Of a DNA stretch of 64,000 nt, positions 36,500-45,615 are shown piece after piece. Both the position numbers and the translations under genes were made by a program. The notes below the pieces were generated by a model. That model had not been told where the DNA came from and searched no databases. It was given only the letters and a program-made list of their open reading frames with translations. Position 1 is the first letter of the stretch, and every line of letters begins with the position of its first letter. Source of the DNA: Hyphomicrobium sp. ghe19 (lineage in GTDB: Bacteria > Pseudomonadota > Alphaproteobacteria > Rhizobiales > Hyphomicrobiaceae); contig NZ_LR743509.1 in assembly GCF_902712875.1 (NCBI RefSeq), forward strand, positions 1,550,001 to 1,614,000. Direction: 5' to 3'.

Positions 36500-37558
36500 T
36501 CAATTGATTGCACTCGGTGGCCTCACCTTCCCCACGTACTTTTCCGGTCCCGGAATGAGCGCATCGAGCCCGGCCATTGTGCTGCCGTCGTATTTTTCGG
36601 TGAGGCCCGTGAGCAGCTTGGAAACGCTGTCGGCAGCAGCGGTCAGCAGGCGCTCGTTGTTGAGCTTCAGCGATGCCGAATGTGCATATTCGATCAACTT
36701 GGCGATTTCGGGCACGTTCGGCGCAGCTTTCGCCGCAGCGGCAAGTTGCTTTCGTACCCGGTCGACCCGCTCGGCCATGAAGAACGCATAGGGCTTTCTA
36801 ACCGTCGCCTTTGCGACGGCGCGCAATGAAGTCTCGAGTTCAACGCCAAGGCCGATAAGATAGAGCATCCGCTTGCGCGTCGCGTTCGCGGCAGCGTTGT
36901 CCTTGCCCTTGGAATACCAAGTGTTGTGGCGGACCTCACCCTGCGACCAGGACACCAGATCGAAGGCGCTGCCGGCGCGATGGCCGCCTTTATTCACGAG
37001 TTCTTCTTGCGGCACGACGTGGCAGCCGTAGCAGTTCTTCGCCAGCTGATAGATCGCGCTGGTCCCTATCATTCCTTTGGAATTGGCGAGTTTCCAGCGC
37101 GCCGCCGCCTCGGCTTTCGTCTCTGTCTTTGCGGTCTTGCCGCTGTAGCCGCTGTGAACTTTGATCCAATCTTTGCCGGCGCTGTGGCAAGATTCGCAGG
37201 AGATGCCCGCGACCGGCTCTTTGCCATCGTCCTTCTGCTGAACCGTGAAATGACAGGTGACGCACAGCCCTTCCGATTTGATGCGTCTCACTCCCATTTT
37301 GTCCGCGATTTTCTTCGCCTCGGCGTTGCGCGGAAGATCTCGAAACGTTTTGAAATGATGCGTTGTCTTCCAGGCTTCGGTCTCCTGCTTGTGACACTCG
37401 GCGCAGGCATTCGGCCCGACGACCTGGGCGGGATCGGATGCTGCCGCACCGCACGCGACAAAAAACATGATCAGCGAGCCGGAGAGAAAGCAGGCGAGGC
37501 GAGAGAGGCGCCGTGTGCCGAAATGCGAGGGACTGAAACTCAAACGATCTGAAACCAC
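36500..37558 (-). CDS. Tetraheme periplasmic cytochrome c (c554-like)
   Basis: About 352 residues if started at GTG 37558; TTG 37543 is also possible, and the frame upstream overlaps the reductase gene. A signal peptide ends near AACGAAAS-type sequence (CGAAASDPAQ). Four haem sites: CAECH (followed by KQETEAWKTTHH, the c554 pattern), CVTCH, CESCH and CYGCH. The second half is haem-free and helical, with a possible helical bundle. Related to the cytochrome c554/c-prime family, which relays electrons in the periplasm. Second gene of the leftward operon. Confidence 0.85.
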   Translation of the reverse strand: MVSDRLSFSPSHFGTRRLSRLACFLSGSLIMFFVACGAAASDPAQVVGPNACAECHKQETEAWKTTHHFKTFRDLPRNAEAKKIADKMGVRRIKSEGLCVTCHFTVQQKDDGKEPVAGISCESCHSAGKDWIKVHSGYSGKTAKTETKAEAAARWKLANSKGMIGTSAIYQLAKNCYGCHVVPQEELVNKGGHRAGSAFDLVSWSQGEVRHNTWYSKGKDNAAANATRKRMLYLIGLGVELETSLRAVAKATVRKPYAFFMAERVDRVRKQLAAAAKAAPNVPEIAKLIEYAHSASLKLNNERLLTAAADSVSKLLTGLTEKYDGSTMAGLDALIPGPEKYVGKVRPPSAIN

Positions 37559-37586
37559 AGTGCTGTCGAGCCTTGCTTCGGCGAGC

Positions 37587-38663
37587 CTACGCGCTCGTAT
37601 CGAGTGTGATCGCGAGGTCGCGGGAGCGATCGAAATCGGCTTTGCGCAGCGGGCGACCGAGGGGCACAGCAAGCCGTTTCATCGCCCGGGTCAGAACGCC
37701 GCCTTCGCTCGCGCCATCGGCGTTGGGTAGGAAAGGATCTGCATGGCAGGTCGCACCAACGTGCGCGGCGATGGATTTGACTGACTCGACCATCCCCGGC
37801 GCGCCGCAGGCGTAGAGAACATCGGTCGGCAACAGTCGCGGCAGATAGTCGGTCGGCCGGCCGGGCATGATGGCGTTCGGCAAAGCCTGCGGCGCACTAC
37901 AGACGGGCACGACGAGGACATTGGGAAAACGTGCGAGCTTCACGAGGGCTTGGCCCATATATAGAGACTCGACAGTGCGGCCGCCGGCGATGATCATCAT
38001 CCTTCGCTCCGGCTTCTCTCGCAAAGCGGCGACGGCGATGGACCAGATCGGCGCGAAGCCGGTATTGGTGGCGACGAGAATGAGGCGGCCTTCCAGATTG
38101 GGCCGCAGATGTGCCGAGCCGTACGGCCCGGTCAAAGTCACCCGGTGTCCCGGCGTGATGCGCTTGCCGAGCGATGACGTAACGCGGCCGCCGTCCATGC
38201 GCCGGACATGAAACCAGATGGAGCTCTTGTTGGGATCGCCGCAGAGCGGATGCGTAATGCTGAAGGGACGACGCGGATAGCCCCTGAAGCACACCTGCGC
38301 ATATTGACCAGCATGATGCGGCAGCGCGCGATCCGTCTTGATGCCGACCTCGATCACCTCGGCCGACAGAGGGCGCAGTGAACTCAACACGCCTTCGACG
38401 GTTCGAATATTTGTCTGGCGATTGCTCTCCACGACCGCGTTACTGGCGATGCGGCACTGGCACGCATGAACGATGCTTGGCTCGGCGCCTTCTCCGCCCT
38501 CCACGTCGCCGGAAATCAGCCGAACGCAGCATGTGCCGCAGTGTCCGGCGCGGCAATCGTAAGGCAGGTCGATGCCGTTATTCAGAGCTGCGTCGAGCAG
38601 CAACTCACCAGGGCGTGCCTCAAAGCTTTTTCCATCGATCGTAATGTTATGGCTTTTTGCCAT
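37587..38663 (-). CDS. 2Fe-2S ferredoxin / FAD / NAD(P)H oxidoreductase
   Basis: 358 residues from ATG 38663 (AGGACAGGTG just upstream). Residues 1-85 are a plant-type 2Fe-2S domain: CRAGHCGTCCVRL plus a distal Cys (HACQC). Residues ~95-200 form the FAD domain (RRPFSITHP and GRVTSSLG), and residues ~200-300 the NAD(P)H domain (LVATNTGFAPIWSI, then YACGAPGMVES). This is the reductase module of oxygenases and of Nqr-like systems. As first gene of the cytochrome operon it may feed NADH electrons in, or accept them. Confidence 0.9.
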   Translation of the reverse strand: MAKSHNITIDGKSFEARPGELLLDAALNNGIDLPYDCRAGHCGTCCVRLISGDVEGGEGAEPSIVHACQCRIASNAVVESNRQTNIRTVEGVLSSLRPLSAEVIEVGIKTDRALPHHAGQYAQVCFRGYPRRPFSITHPLCGDPNKSSIWFHVRRMDGGRVTSSLGKRITPGHRVTLTGPYGSAHLRPNLEGRLILVATNTGFAPIWSIAVAALREKPERRMMIIAGGRTVESLYMGQALVKLARFPNVLVVPVCSAPQALPNAIMPGRPTDYLPRLLPTDVLYACGAPGMVESVKSIAAHVGATCHADPFLPNADGASEGGVLTRAMKRLAVPLGRPLRKADFDRSRDLAITLDTSA

Positions 38664-39147
38664 CACCTGTCCTGCAATTCGTGCCGTTTCAAGCAATTCG
38701 GAATTGGGAGCTATCCAGCTATTATGGTTAGACAATGACCCACGGCGGATCGAATAAAATGAAACATGGATTGAAGGCGAAATATTTCGCTCCATAAACT
38801 CGAATTATGCATTAAGCATTGCGCCCGCGAATGAGCCTGTTTTGCTCCCCGCGACAACAATCCACTTCTTGGAAAGTTGCTGCCGTTTCCTAGGGTTGTG
38901 TGCGGCGTTCGTAATCATTTAGAAGAGCATAATTCCTTTAATATTTGTATCGAGTGGAATGGAAATGTTTTTTCGATTCCGAATTAACCATAGCCAATTT
39001 GGCTCGCCATTTAATCCGGCCATATCGCTGCCCCGTTTTGTGTATTGATTTGTTTTCGACGGGGGATCGCATAAATCGGACTGCATTTCGCGCGATCATG
39101 CAATTTTGAGTTCTGCCCAGGGGTATGGGCAGTCTGGACTGGGGGCG
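38664..39147. promoter_or_regulatory. Divergent AT-rich control region of the redox locus
   Basis: About 480 bases separating the leftward reductase/cytochrome operon from the rightward pentaheme/barrel genes. It is clearly lower in GC than the flanks, with A/T runs at 38930-39000. A perfect 7-base inverted repeat with a 6-base spacer, CTGCCCA-GGGGTA-TGGGCAG (39113-39132), lies 16 bases before the pentaheme start. No FNR-type TTGAT-N4-ATCAA site was found by eye. Both promoters must lie here, so co-regulation is likely. Confidence 0.6.
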
Positions 39148-41031
39148 ATGGTACAAGTTTCGCGTGTTTCACTGCTTGCCTGCGCATGGGCGGGCACGAT
39201 GCTGGTCTGCGCAATGTTCTCTCGGCAAGATGCCGTCGCAGGATCTCGCGCTTTAGCCGAGACAGCAAGTCAAACTCAACAGAGCCGTTCCGAACAGAAA
39301 TTCGCTCAGAATGGCGAAGCAGCCGGCGGAGGCCAGGCCGCCAAAGCGACGAGCATCGAGATCGTAAAGTCCAAGTCCGATCCGCATAGCGGCCAGGGCG
39401 TCGACGAGTCTCTATATCCCACTGCCGCGCAATGCGGTGGATGTCACAAGCAAATTTATGAAGAGTGGTCGTCGTCGCAGCATGCCTATGCGTCGATATC
39501 TCCGATGTTCCACAAGTTCGAGCAGAAGTTCCAATCGCTCACTCAAGGAACGGTCGGCACCTTTTGCGTTCGATGCCATCAACAGGTCGGCACGCAGCTC
39601 GGCGAAGCCCGCGAAGCGCCACTCTGGAAGCGCAGTCAGATCTCGCGTGAGGGTGTAACCTGCATCACCTGTCACCGGGTCAAGGAACAGTACGGCAAGG
39701 TCAACGGTGAGCGCCGGATCGAGCCCGGAAAAATCTACGAGCCTGTATATGGCAGCGGCGAAAAGAGCGTCATCAAAGACGTTCTCGCCAATAAGGATAC
39801 CTACTCGGTCAAAACGGGTGCCGACGGGCGCGGCAACGACATTCACGCGGGCATGATTACCAACGATCAGATCACCAAGTCGGAGTTCTGCGTCAGCTGC
39901 CACCAGGTTGCAGTCAACCTCGGCATCAAGTTGGAAATCGTCTGGGATCAATATCGCGACAGCCCGGCACGTAAAGCCGGCGTCAGCTGTCAGGATTGCC
40001 ACATGGGCAAGACTCCGGGAAAGCCGGACGGCTATGCGACCGCGCCTTCTGCGATCGTCGGCGGCAAAGAGGTCAACCCCGGGCGCAAGCATGCAAACCA
40101 CCGGTTTATCGGTCCGGGTTATTCTATCGCGCACCCTGGTATTTTCCCGCACAACACGAAGGCGCAGACCACGAGTATCAAGGACTGGCTGGAGTTCGAC
40201 TGGCGCGCCGGTTGGGGTAGCCGCAAGTTCGAAGACAAGGTTGCGGCTGGAAAGATCAAGGTCAATTTTCCAAAGCGATGGGCCGATGCGAGCGATCGCG
40301 AAGATGCCCGTGAGATCATCGATGAAAATCTGAAGAAGCTCGACGAGCGTGACAAGCTCAGGCGTGAGGTGATGGAGAACAGCAGCAAGGTCGACGGTCC
40401 CTACTTCGAAGGCACGCCGCGGATCGGTGCAGAGCTGGCGTTCTCCTACAAGATCAAGAACATCAATACGGGGCACAACCTGCCTTCGGGCTCGCTCGGC
40501 GCGCAACCGCAGCTTTGGGTCAATGTCGCCCTCGTCGATCCCGATGGGAAGAACATCTGGGAGTCGGGTTACGTCGACAGCAACGGGGACATGGCGGATC
40601 TACATAGTCTCGACGTAGCAGCCGGCCGCATCGACACGGATCAAATGCTGGTGAATTTTCAGACCAAGTTTCTCACGACCAATGTCAAGGGCACCGACCG
40701 GGAGATGTACCTGCCGGTAAACTTCGACATCGATCCACTTCCGCAGCTTCGGCCGCCGCAAATCCCGACTACGGTTCTCAATCATCCGCCGCTCGTGCGC
40801 ATGGAGAACCATTCAATGGCGCCGCTAGGGGAGAGGGTGGCCAAATATTCGGTGCCGGGAAAATTGATCAAAAAGTCTGGCAAATACCGCCTTGCCTTCC
40901 GCATGCGTAGCCGTGCCGAGCCTATCTATTTCATGCGCTTCGTCGGAGCCACCAAGGCCATGGAGCAGAGCATGAATGAGCGGATCATGAACTTCCATGA
41001 CTTCGCCGTCGATGTCGACGTGAAAGGATAA
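39148..41031 (+). CDS. Pentaheme periplasmic cytochrome c
   Basis: 627 residues from ATG 39148 with a signal peptide of about 32 residues. Five haem sites: CGGCH (followed by KQIYEEWSSSQHAYAS, the c554 signature), CVRCH, CITCH, CVSCH and CQDCH, all in the first 300 residues. The remaining 300 residues are haem-free and end in a beta-rich domain (SYKIKNINTGHNLPSG, ELAFSYK), like the C-terminal domain of some Geobacter-type multihaem proteins. Followed by an outer-membrane barrel gene 126 bases downstream, so the two likely act together. Substrate unknown. Confidence 0.88.
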   Translation: MVQVSRVSLLACAWAGTMLVCAMFSRQDAVAGSRALAETASQTQQSRSEQKFAQNGEAAGGGQAAKATSIEIVKSKSDPHSGQGVDESLYPTAAQCGGCHKQIYEEWSSSQHAYASISPMFHKFEQKFQSLTQGTVGTFCVRCHQQVGTQLGEAREAPLWKRSQISREGVTCITCHRVKEQYGKVNGERRIEPGKIYEPVYGSGEKSVIKDVLANKDTYSVKTGADGRGNDIHAGMITNDQITKSEFCVSCHQVAVNLGIKLEIVWDQYRDSPARKAGVSCQDCHMGKTPGKPDGYATAPSAIVGGKEVNPGRKHANHRFIGPGYSIAHPGIFPHNTKAQTTSIKDWLEFDWRAGWGSRKFEDKVAAGKIKVNFPKRWADASDREDAREIIDENLKKLDERDKLRREVMENSSKVDGPYFEGTPRIGAELAFSYKIKNINTGHNLPSGSLGAQPQLWVNVALVDPDGKNIWESGYVDSNGDMADLHSLDVAAGRIDTDQMLVNFQTKFLTTNVKGTDREMYLPVNFDIDPLPQLRPPQIPTTVLNHPPLVRMENHSMAPLGERVAKYSVPGKLIKKSGKYRLAFRMRSRAEPIYFMRFVGATKAMEQSMNERIMNFHDFAVDVDVKG

Positions 41032-41157
41032 AAATCAAAGAGCCGAGTGTTTCGGATTTGGTCCCGCCATGGGCACCAAAATAGCGGGTCCGAAGCCTCT
41101 CTGAAGCCTCCTGAAACTCGAACGCACGAGCCAGGGGCATGATGTGGGAGCTTCCAT

Positions 41158-42849
41158 ATGACTTGCGATGCGAAGGGCAACCTTCGATACCGAACGAGTG
41201 TGACGACTGCTGCAATTGTTCTGATGGCCGGAAGCTATCTGACGATGTCAGGCACGACCGCAAAAACCGAACCCCGTGAAAGTGGCGCCGAGGCCGGCAA
41301 AGACGAGAACTGGATTACGGCTTTGTCCAGCGAGTCTGCCGCCGCTTCCCAGTCCGTAGGGAAACGCGAAAACGAGACTGTCGTTCCGAAGCAGTACCTC
41401 GGAGCGAATGTCGACGACGCCGACAAATCGAACGCGGCAAAAGAAGACGGCAAAAAAGCCAAAGCTCGCAAGAAAGAAAAATCGACCGAAGGCGCCTTCC
41501 GCTCCGATCCGCAGTACGCGCACAAGTACGACGCCAAAGAACAGTCCGACATATATGGCGGCAAAACCGCCATCGAGCCGCCGCGCCCGCTGCTCGAATT
41601 AGGCCGCGAGCAATACACCTCGGGAATATACGATGAGAGCAGCACAATCTTCGGGAAATTGAACCCGCTGCTTCCGGGGCTCTCCGTCTACGGGGATTGG
41701 CGGACAGCGATCGCTTACAATCGCAATAACGGCAAGGATATCGCGCAGGTTGCGACGCGGTTGAATCTCGACGTCGATTTCAAGCTTACCGCAACGGAGC
41801 GCATACATGCGTTCTTCACGCCGCTTCAGGATGGCAACGCAAAGTTCACTCGCTTTGAGTTTGGCGGTCGCGATGGCGATCAGAAGTTCAACGGTGAGTT
41901 CGATTTCACTCCACAGGTTCTGTACTTCGAGGGTGATGCGGGCTCCATCTATTCCGGCATGACCGGACAGCATGCCGGGTTCGACCTGCCTTTCACCGTC
42001 GGTCTCTTCCCGCTGTTCCTGCAGAACGGGATCTGGGCGAACGACGCGATCCTCGGCGGTGCGGTGACGCTGCCTGCGCGGAATTCGGCGGCGCTTGGTC
42101 TCTCCAACTTCGACGTCACCTTCTTCGCCGGCTTCGATAACATCGACAACGCGAGCTTCGTCAAAGCCAACGGCAAGGTGGACAACAACAATGCCAACCT
42201 CTTCGGCGTCACGACCTTCGCCGACGCTTTCAACGGCTATGTCGAAGCGGGTTATGGCTTTCTGCAGGGCACCGGTGTTCAGGCCGGCGTCGAGCAACAC
42301 TTCCTGACGGCCGCGTATACCCGGCGCTATGCCAACACGATCTCAAACTCGACCCGCGTGTTCGCGAACTTCGGGGAGGATGGGCACGGAAATGGCGACG
42401 GCGTTGCTTTGATTTCAGAGAACAGTTTGATCACATCTTTGCCGAGCACGCTTCTTCCCTATGCGAACTTCTTTATCGGGGCCGGGAATCCCGAGCCGCT
42501 GGTCGATGGCAACAACGCGGGCATACTGAAGAACGTCGGCATCAACTTCGAGACCGACGCGCTGACGGGCTATCCGAAGCTCGACGACACCGCCTCCAAT
42601 ACCTTTGGTGGCGCGCTCGGCGTGCAGTATCTCTTCAATCTGGATCAGCAGCTCGTCTTCGAGGTGGCGACGGTGCAGCCCTTCGAGAATGACAATATCG
42701 GTGCCAAGGGCGCGCAGTACGGCTTCGGCGCTCGCTATCAGATCCCGCTCACCCGGTCGTGGCTGTTCCGCGCCGATGCGACCTATCAGATCCAAGAAGG
42801 CGCCGAAGATAATTTCGGGTTCCGTACGGAGCTGCGCAGCAAGTTCTGA
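41158..42849 (+). CDS. Large outer-membrane beta-barrel protein (porin-like)
   Basis: 563 residues starting at ATG 41158 after a GGGAG site. A signal peptide (about residues 1-36) is followed by a long charged, Lys/Asp-rich linker (about 60-165). About 390 residues of alternating beta-strand sequence end in a terminal Phe (TELRSKF), the barrel-assembly signal. Aromatic girdle residues are frequent. Together with the pentaheme gene just upstream, this resembles porin-cytochrome pairs (MtrAB, PioAB), although no sequence relation is evident to me. It could equally be a specific porin for the cytochrome's substrate. Confidence 0.8.
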   Translation: MTCDAKGNLRYRTSVTTAAIVLMAGSYLTMSGTTAKTEPRESGAEAGKDENWITALSSESAAASQSVGKRENETVVPKQYLGANVDDADKSNAAKEDGKKAKARKKEKSTEGAFRSDPQYAHKYDAKEQSDIYGGKTAIEPPRPLLELGREQYTSGIYDESSTIFGKLNPLLPGLSVYGDWRTAIAYNRNNGKDIAQVATRLNLDVDFKLTATERIHAFFTPLQDGNAKFTRFEFGGRDGDQKFNGEFDFTPQVLYFEGDAGSIYSGMTGQHAGFDLPFTVGLFPLFLQNGIWANDAILGGAVTLPARNSAALGLSNFDVTFFAGFDNIDNASFVKANGKVDNNNANLFGVTTFADAFNGYVEAGYGFLQGTGVQAGVEQHFLTAAYTRRYANTISNSTRVFANFGEDGHGNGDGVALISENSLITSLPSTLLPYANFFIGAGNPEPLVDGNNAGILKNVGINFETDALTGYPKLDDTASNTFGGALGVQYLFNLDQQLVFEVATVQPFENDNIGAKGAQYGFGARYQIPLTRSWLFRADATYQIQEGAEDNFGFRTELRSKF

Positions 42850-42861
42850 GCAACGGCCAAA

Positions 42862-42893
42862 AGCTTTCGCCGTCGGGGACGACGGCGAAAGCT
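42862..42893. terminator. Strong hairpin between convergent barrel and YceI genes
   Basis: A perfect 13-base stem (AGCTTTCGCCGTC pairing with GACGGCGAAAGCT) with loop GGGGAC lies 12 bases after the barrel stop and about 40 bases from the opposite gene's stop. No long T-run on either strand; a bidirectional stop signal is the simplest reading. Confidence 0.7.
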
Positions 42894-42934
42894 GTTCGGA
42901 TTGTTGCTGAACTGGGGCCGGAACGTCTGCCGTC

Positions 42935-43624
42935 TTATCTCGGCCGGACGATGGCGTCGATCTCGATGTCGACGTCATCGTCGACCATCGCTTGGTAGTT
43001 CGTCATGTTGAATGCGCTGCGTTGAATGCGTGTCTTGGCGATAAATCTGCGTGCGCCGGCGTCGTACTTCAGTGCGGGATCGTCGTGTGACTCGATGCTG
43101 ACTTGGAGTGTTACCGGCTTGGTGATGCCGTTGACCGTGATCTCGCCCAAAACCTCTGCGGCGGTTTGGGAGCCTGTTCGGACGCCGACGCTCTTGAAGG
43201 CGATGACGGGCGAGCGCTCGACGTTGAAAAAATCCGCCCCTCTCAACTCGTTGTCGATGAAGTCTTCGCCGGTCGTGAGGCTCGCAGCGGAGATCGAGGC
43301 GTTGACCTTGCTCTTTCCTGGAGCGGCTTCGTCAAAGTCGAGCGTACCGCTAACCTTGGTGAAGCGGCCGCGGTGTGTCGCGTAAGCCATTTTATAAGCG
43401 AAGCGAACCTCGGTTCGGCGCTGGTCGAATTCAAAGCGACGGGCGTGGGCGGCCGATGCGCCGGCGACTGTCAGCTCTGCAACAAGCAGTGCGAGACATG
43501 CCATTCGCAATGAGGGCGGCGCTTTGAGCGGCTTCTCACCCTCTGAGATTTCGCGGTCGCCCGATTTGTCTTGAATTTCAGCATTTCTTGGGTGACCGTC
43601 ATTGCCGCGACGCGGTTTTTTCAT
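42935..43624 (-). CDS. YceI-family periplasmic protein
   Basis: About 229 residues from ATG 43624; a later ATG at 43504 would give the usual YceI size of about 190. A hydrophobic signal segment (MACLALLVAELTVAGASAAHA) precedes the lipocalin-like YceI domain: FDQRRTEVRFAYKM, GRFTKVSGTLDFD, DNELRGADFFNVERSP and a closing IEIDAIV. YceI proteins bind isoprenoid or other lipid ligands in the periplasm and are often induced by base or osmotic stress. Its start overlaps the upstream small membrane protein gene. Confidence 0.9.
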   Translation of the reverse strand: MKKPRRGNDGHPRNAEIQDKSGDREISEGEKPLKAPPSLRMACLALLVAELTVAGASAAHARRFEFDQRRTEVRFAYKMAYATHRGRFTKVSGTLDFDEAAPGKSKVNASISAASLTTGEDFIDNELRGADFFNVERSPVIAFKSVGVRTGSQTAAEVLGEITVNGITKPVTLQVSIESHDDPALKYDAGARRFIAKTRIQRSAFNMTNYQAMVDDDVDIEIDAIVRPR

Positions 43625-43832
43625 TGAGTGGCCTTTCGCCGTTTGTATTCTGGGAGAAGCCTGTGGCGCGCTTTGCGCGTTCCCCGAGCCCATTTGTATG
43701 GATCAAGGCTTCAACGACTTCAGAAATGCCGTCTCTGCCGGTGATTGCGGCTCTGAAAATAATCCAGGCAATGGCCGACAAGACGAGGGGGTACAGCAAC
43801 ACGACGATCAATCCGATAATTGTAGTCGCCAT
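43599..43832 (-). CDS. Small membrane protein overlapping the YceI gene
   Basis: 77 residues with one strong hydrophobic segment at residues 4-30 (IIGLIVVLLYPLVLSAIAWI) and a basic tail. A GGAAG-type site precedes the ATG. The gene end overlaps the YceI start by 26 bases, so the two are probably translated together. In some bacteria YceI is linked to a cytochrome b561, but this protein is far too short and has no His pair for haem. Function unknown. Confidence 0.55.
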   Translation of the reverse strand: MATTIIGLIVVLLYPLVLSAIAWIIFRAAITGRDGISEVVEALIHTNGLGERAKRATGFSQNTNGERPLNEKTASRQ

Positions 43833-44175
43833 CGTGCTTTCTTCCGGTCTCGTACGCGGCGCGGGACGGCGTCGTGAAGGCGCCGAGGGTCAATATGAGT
43901 CGGCAGTCGGCGCAATTATTCCAAACGGCGAATCCAATAAATAAGGTGCGCCAATCCCGTCCTTCGATTTCCCCAATTGCACAATTCGATTGAGGAATGG
44001 CGAAATTGGGTTCGAGAAATACTCATTCTCTTTGAATCAATGCTTCAATGGGCGCTATTGGCCGCCGGCAAATACCGAATTTATTGGGGTGGCGGAATGA
44101 ATCCGGGGCGCGACACGTGCGAAAGCGGGCGGAGATCACATTTCATGTCATGATTTCCGCGGTGCTTCACATGGA
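43833..44175. other. Intergenic, no gene recognised
   Basis: About 340 bases between the small membrane protein start and the end of the FkbM gene. A rightward frame (44048-44308) is present but its composition looks non-coding and it overlaps the FkbM gene's end. The left part should hold the promoter of the YceI pair. No RNA or repeat seen. Confidence 0.45.
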
Positions 44176-45222
44176 TCATGCTTCTTGCGTGAGGTGCCGC
44201 TTCTTCGCTGCCAAACGAATGCGCGCTGAACGTAGCCGCGCCGTGACCGACGACTGCAACTTGGCTATGCGGGAGCTTTTTTCGTCGGAAGTTATCGGCC
44301 AGAGCTGACCACCATCGTATCCGCAGGCGATGCGCCCGAGAGCGGCACGCATCAGATCTGTTTCAAGGTCGATGACGAGTTGACCAACCTCGACCGGATC
44401 TGTGATCCCACGGCCGCGGGCGAGCAGCGACGCAAGGTGACGCTTATCGATCGAAGGTAGACTGGCCCAAAATCCGTGGGTCAGCTCGCTGGCCAGGTCG
44501 TTGTCGGGATGGCCGGCATACTCAGGAGCGCGGCCCACTTGATAGAGGTGTGGCACGGCATCCCATTGAGCTCGCTCGCGGGGGGCGGCTGCGAGCGCGT
44601 CCTTTGCCTCTTGCGCGACGTAGAAGCGATTTAGAGTGTCGAAAAGGGTGAACACGTAACCTTGCGCCAGGAGTTTGGGCTCCCATTCGAGCCAGGAAGG
44701 TGCGCCATTTGCGGGCGACACCGCCTCGGCTACGATCACCTTGGGACGAAAGCGGTTCCAATCATTGCCGGCCAGAACGTTGGCCTCGGCGCCTTCAACG
44801 TCGATCTTGAGGAAGTCGATCTCTGTAACGCCGTAGCGCTCGCATAACTGGGCCAGAGTTACGACCGGCATCGACACCGTGCGATGGCTCGCGCCAAATT
44901 TTGCTGCAGCTTCTGCGTGAGATTTTACCGTAGTGGAGAGGGCGTGTAGCCGGTTCACGACGTAGAAATCCATTTCGCCGCTGTGGTCGCCAACGAGGGC
45001 CTCCAGTATGGCGTCCCGGGGGCGGATCTGACCATAGAGGGCAGCAAGATGCGGCTGAGGCTCAACGCAGATGCCTCGCCATCCGCGCTCATAAAACCAG
45101 AACGAAACGCTGTCCGCGACAGGGTGTCCTGCGCCGATGTCGATATAGAATCCCGAAGTCTTGCGCCCTAGCGCCTGCCAAAGATGATAATCCTCCATGT
45201 TTTGAGCATAAGTCAGTTCCAT
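44176..45222 (-). CDS. FkbM-family methyltransferase
   Basis: 348 residues from ATG 45222 with GGGGGA upstream. An N-terminal YAQNMEDYHLWQAL and FYIDIGAGHP form the SAM-binding motif I region, and the family hallmark DFLKIDVEGAEANVL is at about residue 150. FkbM-type enzymes methylate sugar or polyketide hydroxyls, and many chromosomal copies modify surface glycans. The C-terminal 130 residues, after the Rossmann domain, are helical and Arg-rich and not part of the family core. No glycan genes flank it, so the substrate is unknown. Confidence 0.88.
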   Translation of the reverse strand: MELTYAQNMEDYHLWQALGRKTSGFYIDIGAGHPVADSVSFWFYERGWRGICVEPQPHLAALYGQIRPRDAILEALVGDHSGEMDFYVVNRLHALSTTVKSHAEAAAKFGASHRTVSMPVVTLAQLCERYGVTEIDFLKIDVEGAEANVLAGNDWNRFRPKVIVAEAVSPANGAPSWLEWEPKLLAQGYVFTLFDTLNRFYVAQEAKDALAAAPRERAQWDAVPHLYQVGRAPEYAGHPDNDLASELTHGFWASLPSIDKRHLASLLARGRGITDPVEVGQLVIDLETDLMRAALGRIACGYDGGQLWPITSDEKSSRIAKLQSSVTARLRSARIRLAAKKRHLTQEA

Positions 45223-45615
45223 TGGTCCCCCGTGCGCGCCGCGGTTGGGCTCGCCAATTGAGTGGCAGCCGGCCAGCGTCGGATTAGCTTTAGACAGGCT
45301 TTGCTTCGCCTGCACCAGCTTCGCTCGTCGAACGCGAGCATTCTGCAACCACGAGCGTAGGTGCGGGCGCAATATTGCGCCGTCTCGATTCCCTCGACGC
45401 GGGACCAGCCGGCCGGCCTATGCCGAGTGCGGAGTAAATCATCCAGTTCGAGACGTCTTGTCGGAGTTTTCGAGAGCTTCCGTCAACGGCCGGCCGGTAG
45501 AACGGTGGTTCGATCCTGACAAAATGTCGACCGGATCGCTTTGAGCGTTCAAAGGGATGCTCGTTTTTGATGTCGCGGAATCCATGAAGATAATTGATTT
45601 TTGGAGGCACATTTC
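45223..45615. other. Intergenic with a 16-base perfect palindrome
   Basis: About 390 bases without a convincing gene. It contains the perfect palindrome GGCGCAATATTGCGCC at 45366-45381, which could be an operator. The promoter of the repeat protein gene must lie in the right part; a GGAGGCA site precedes its ATG at 45616. Confidence 0.5.

Noticed and set aside
44048..44308. Rightward 86-residue frame
   Set aside because: Overlaps the FkbM gene end and has non-coding composition.
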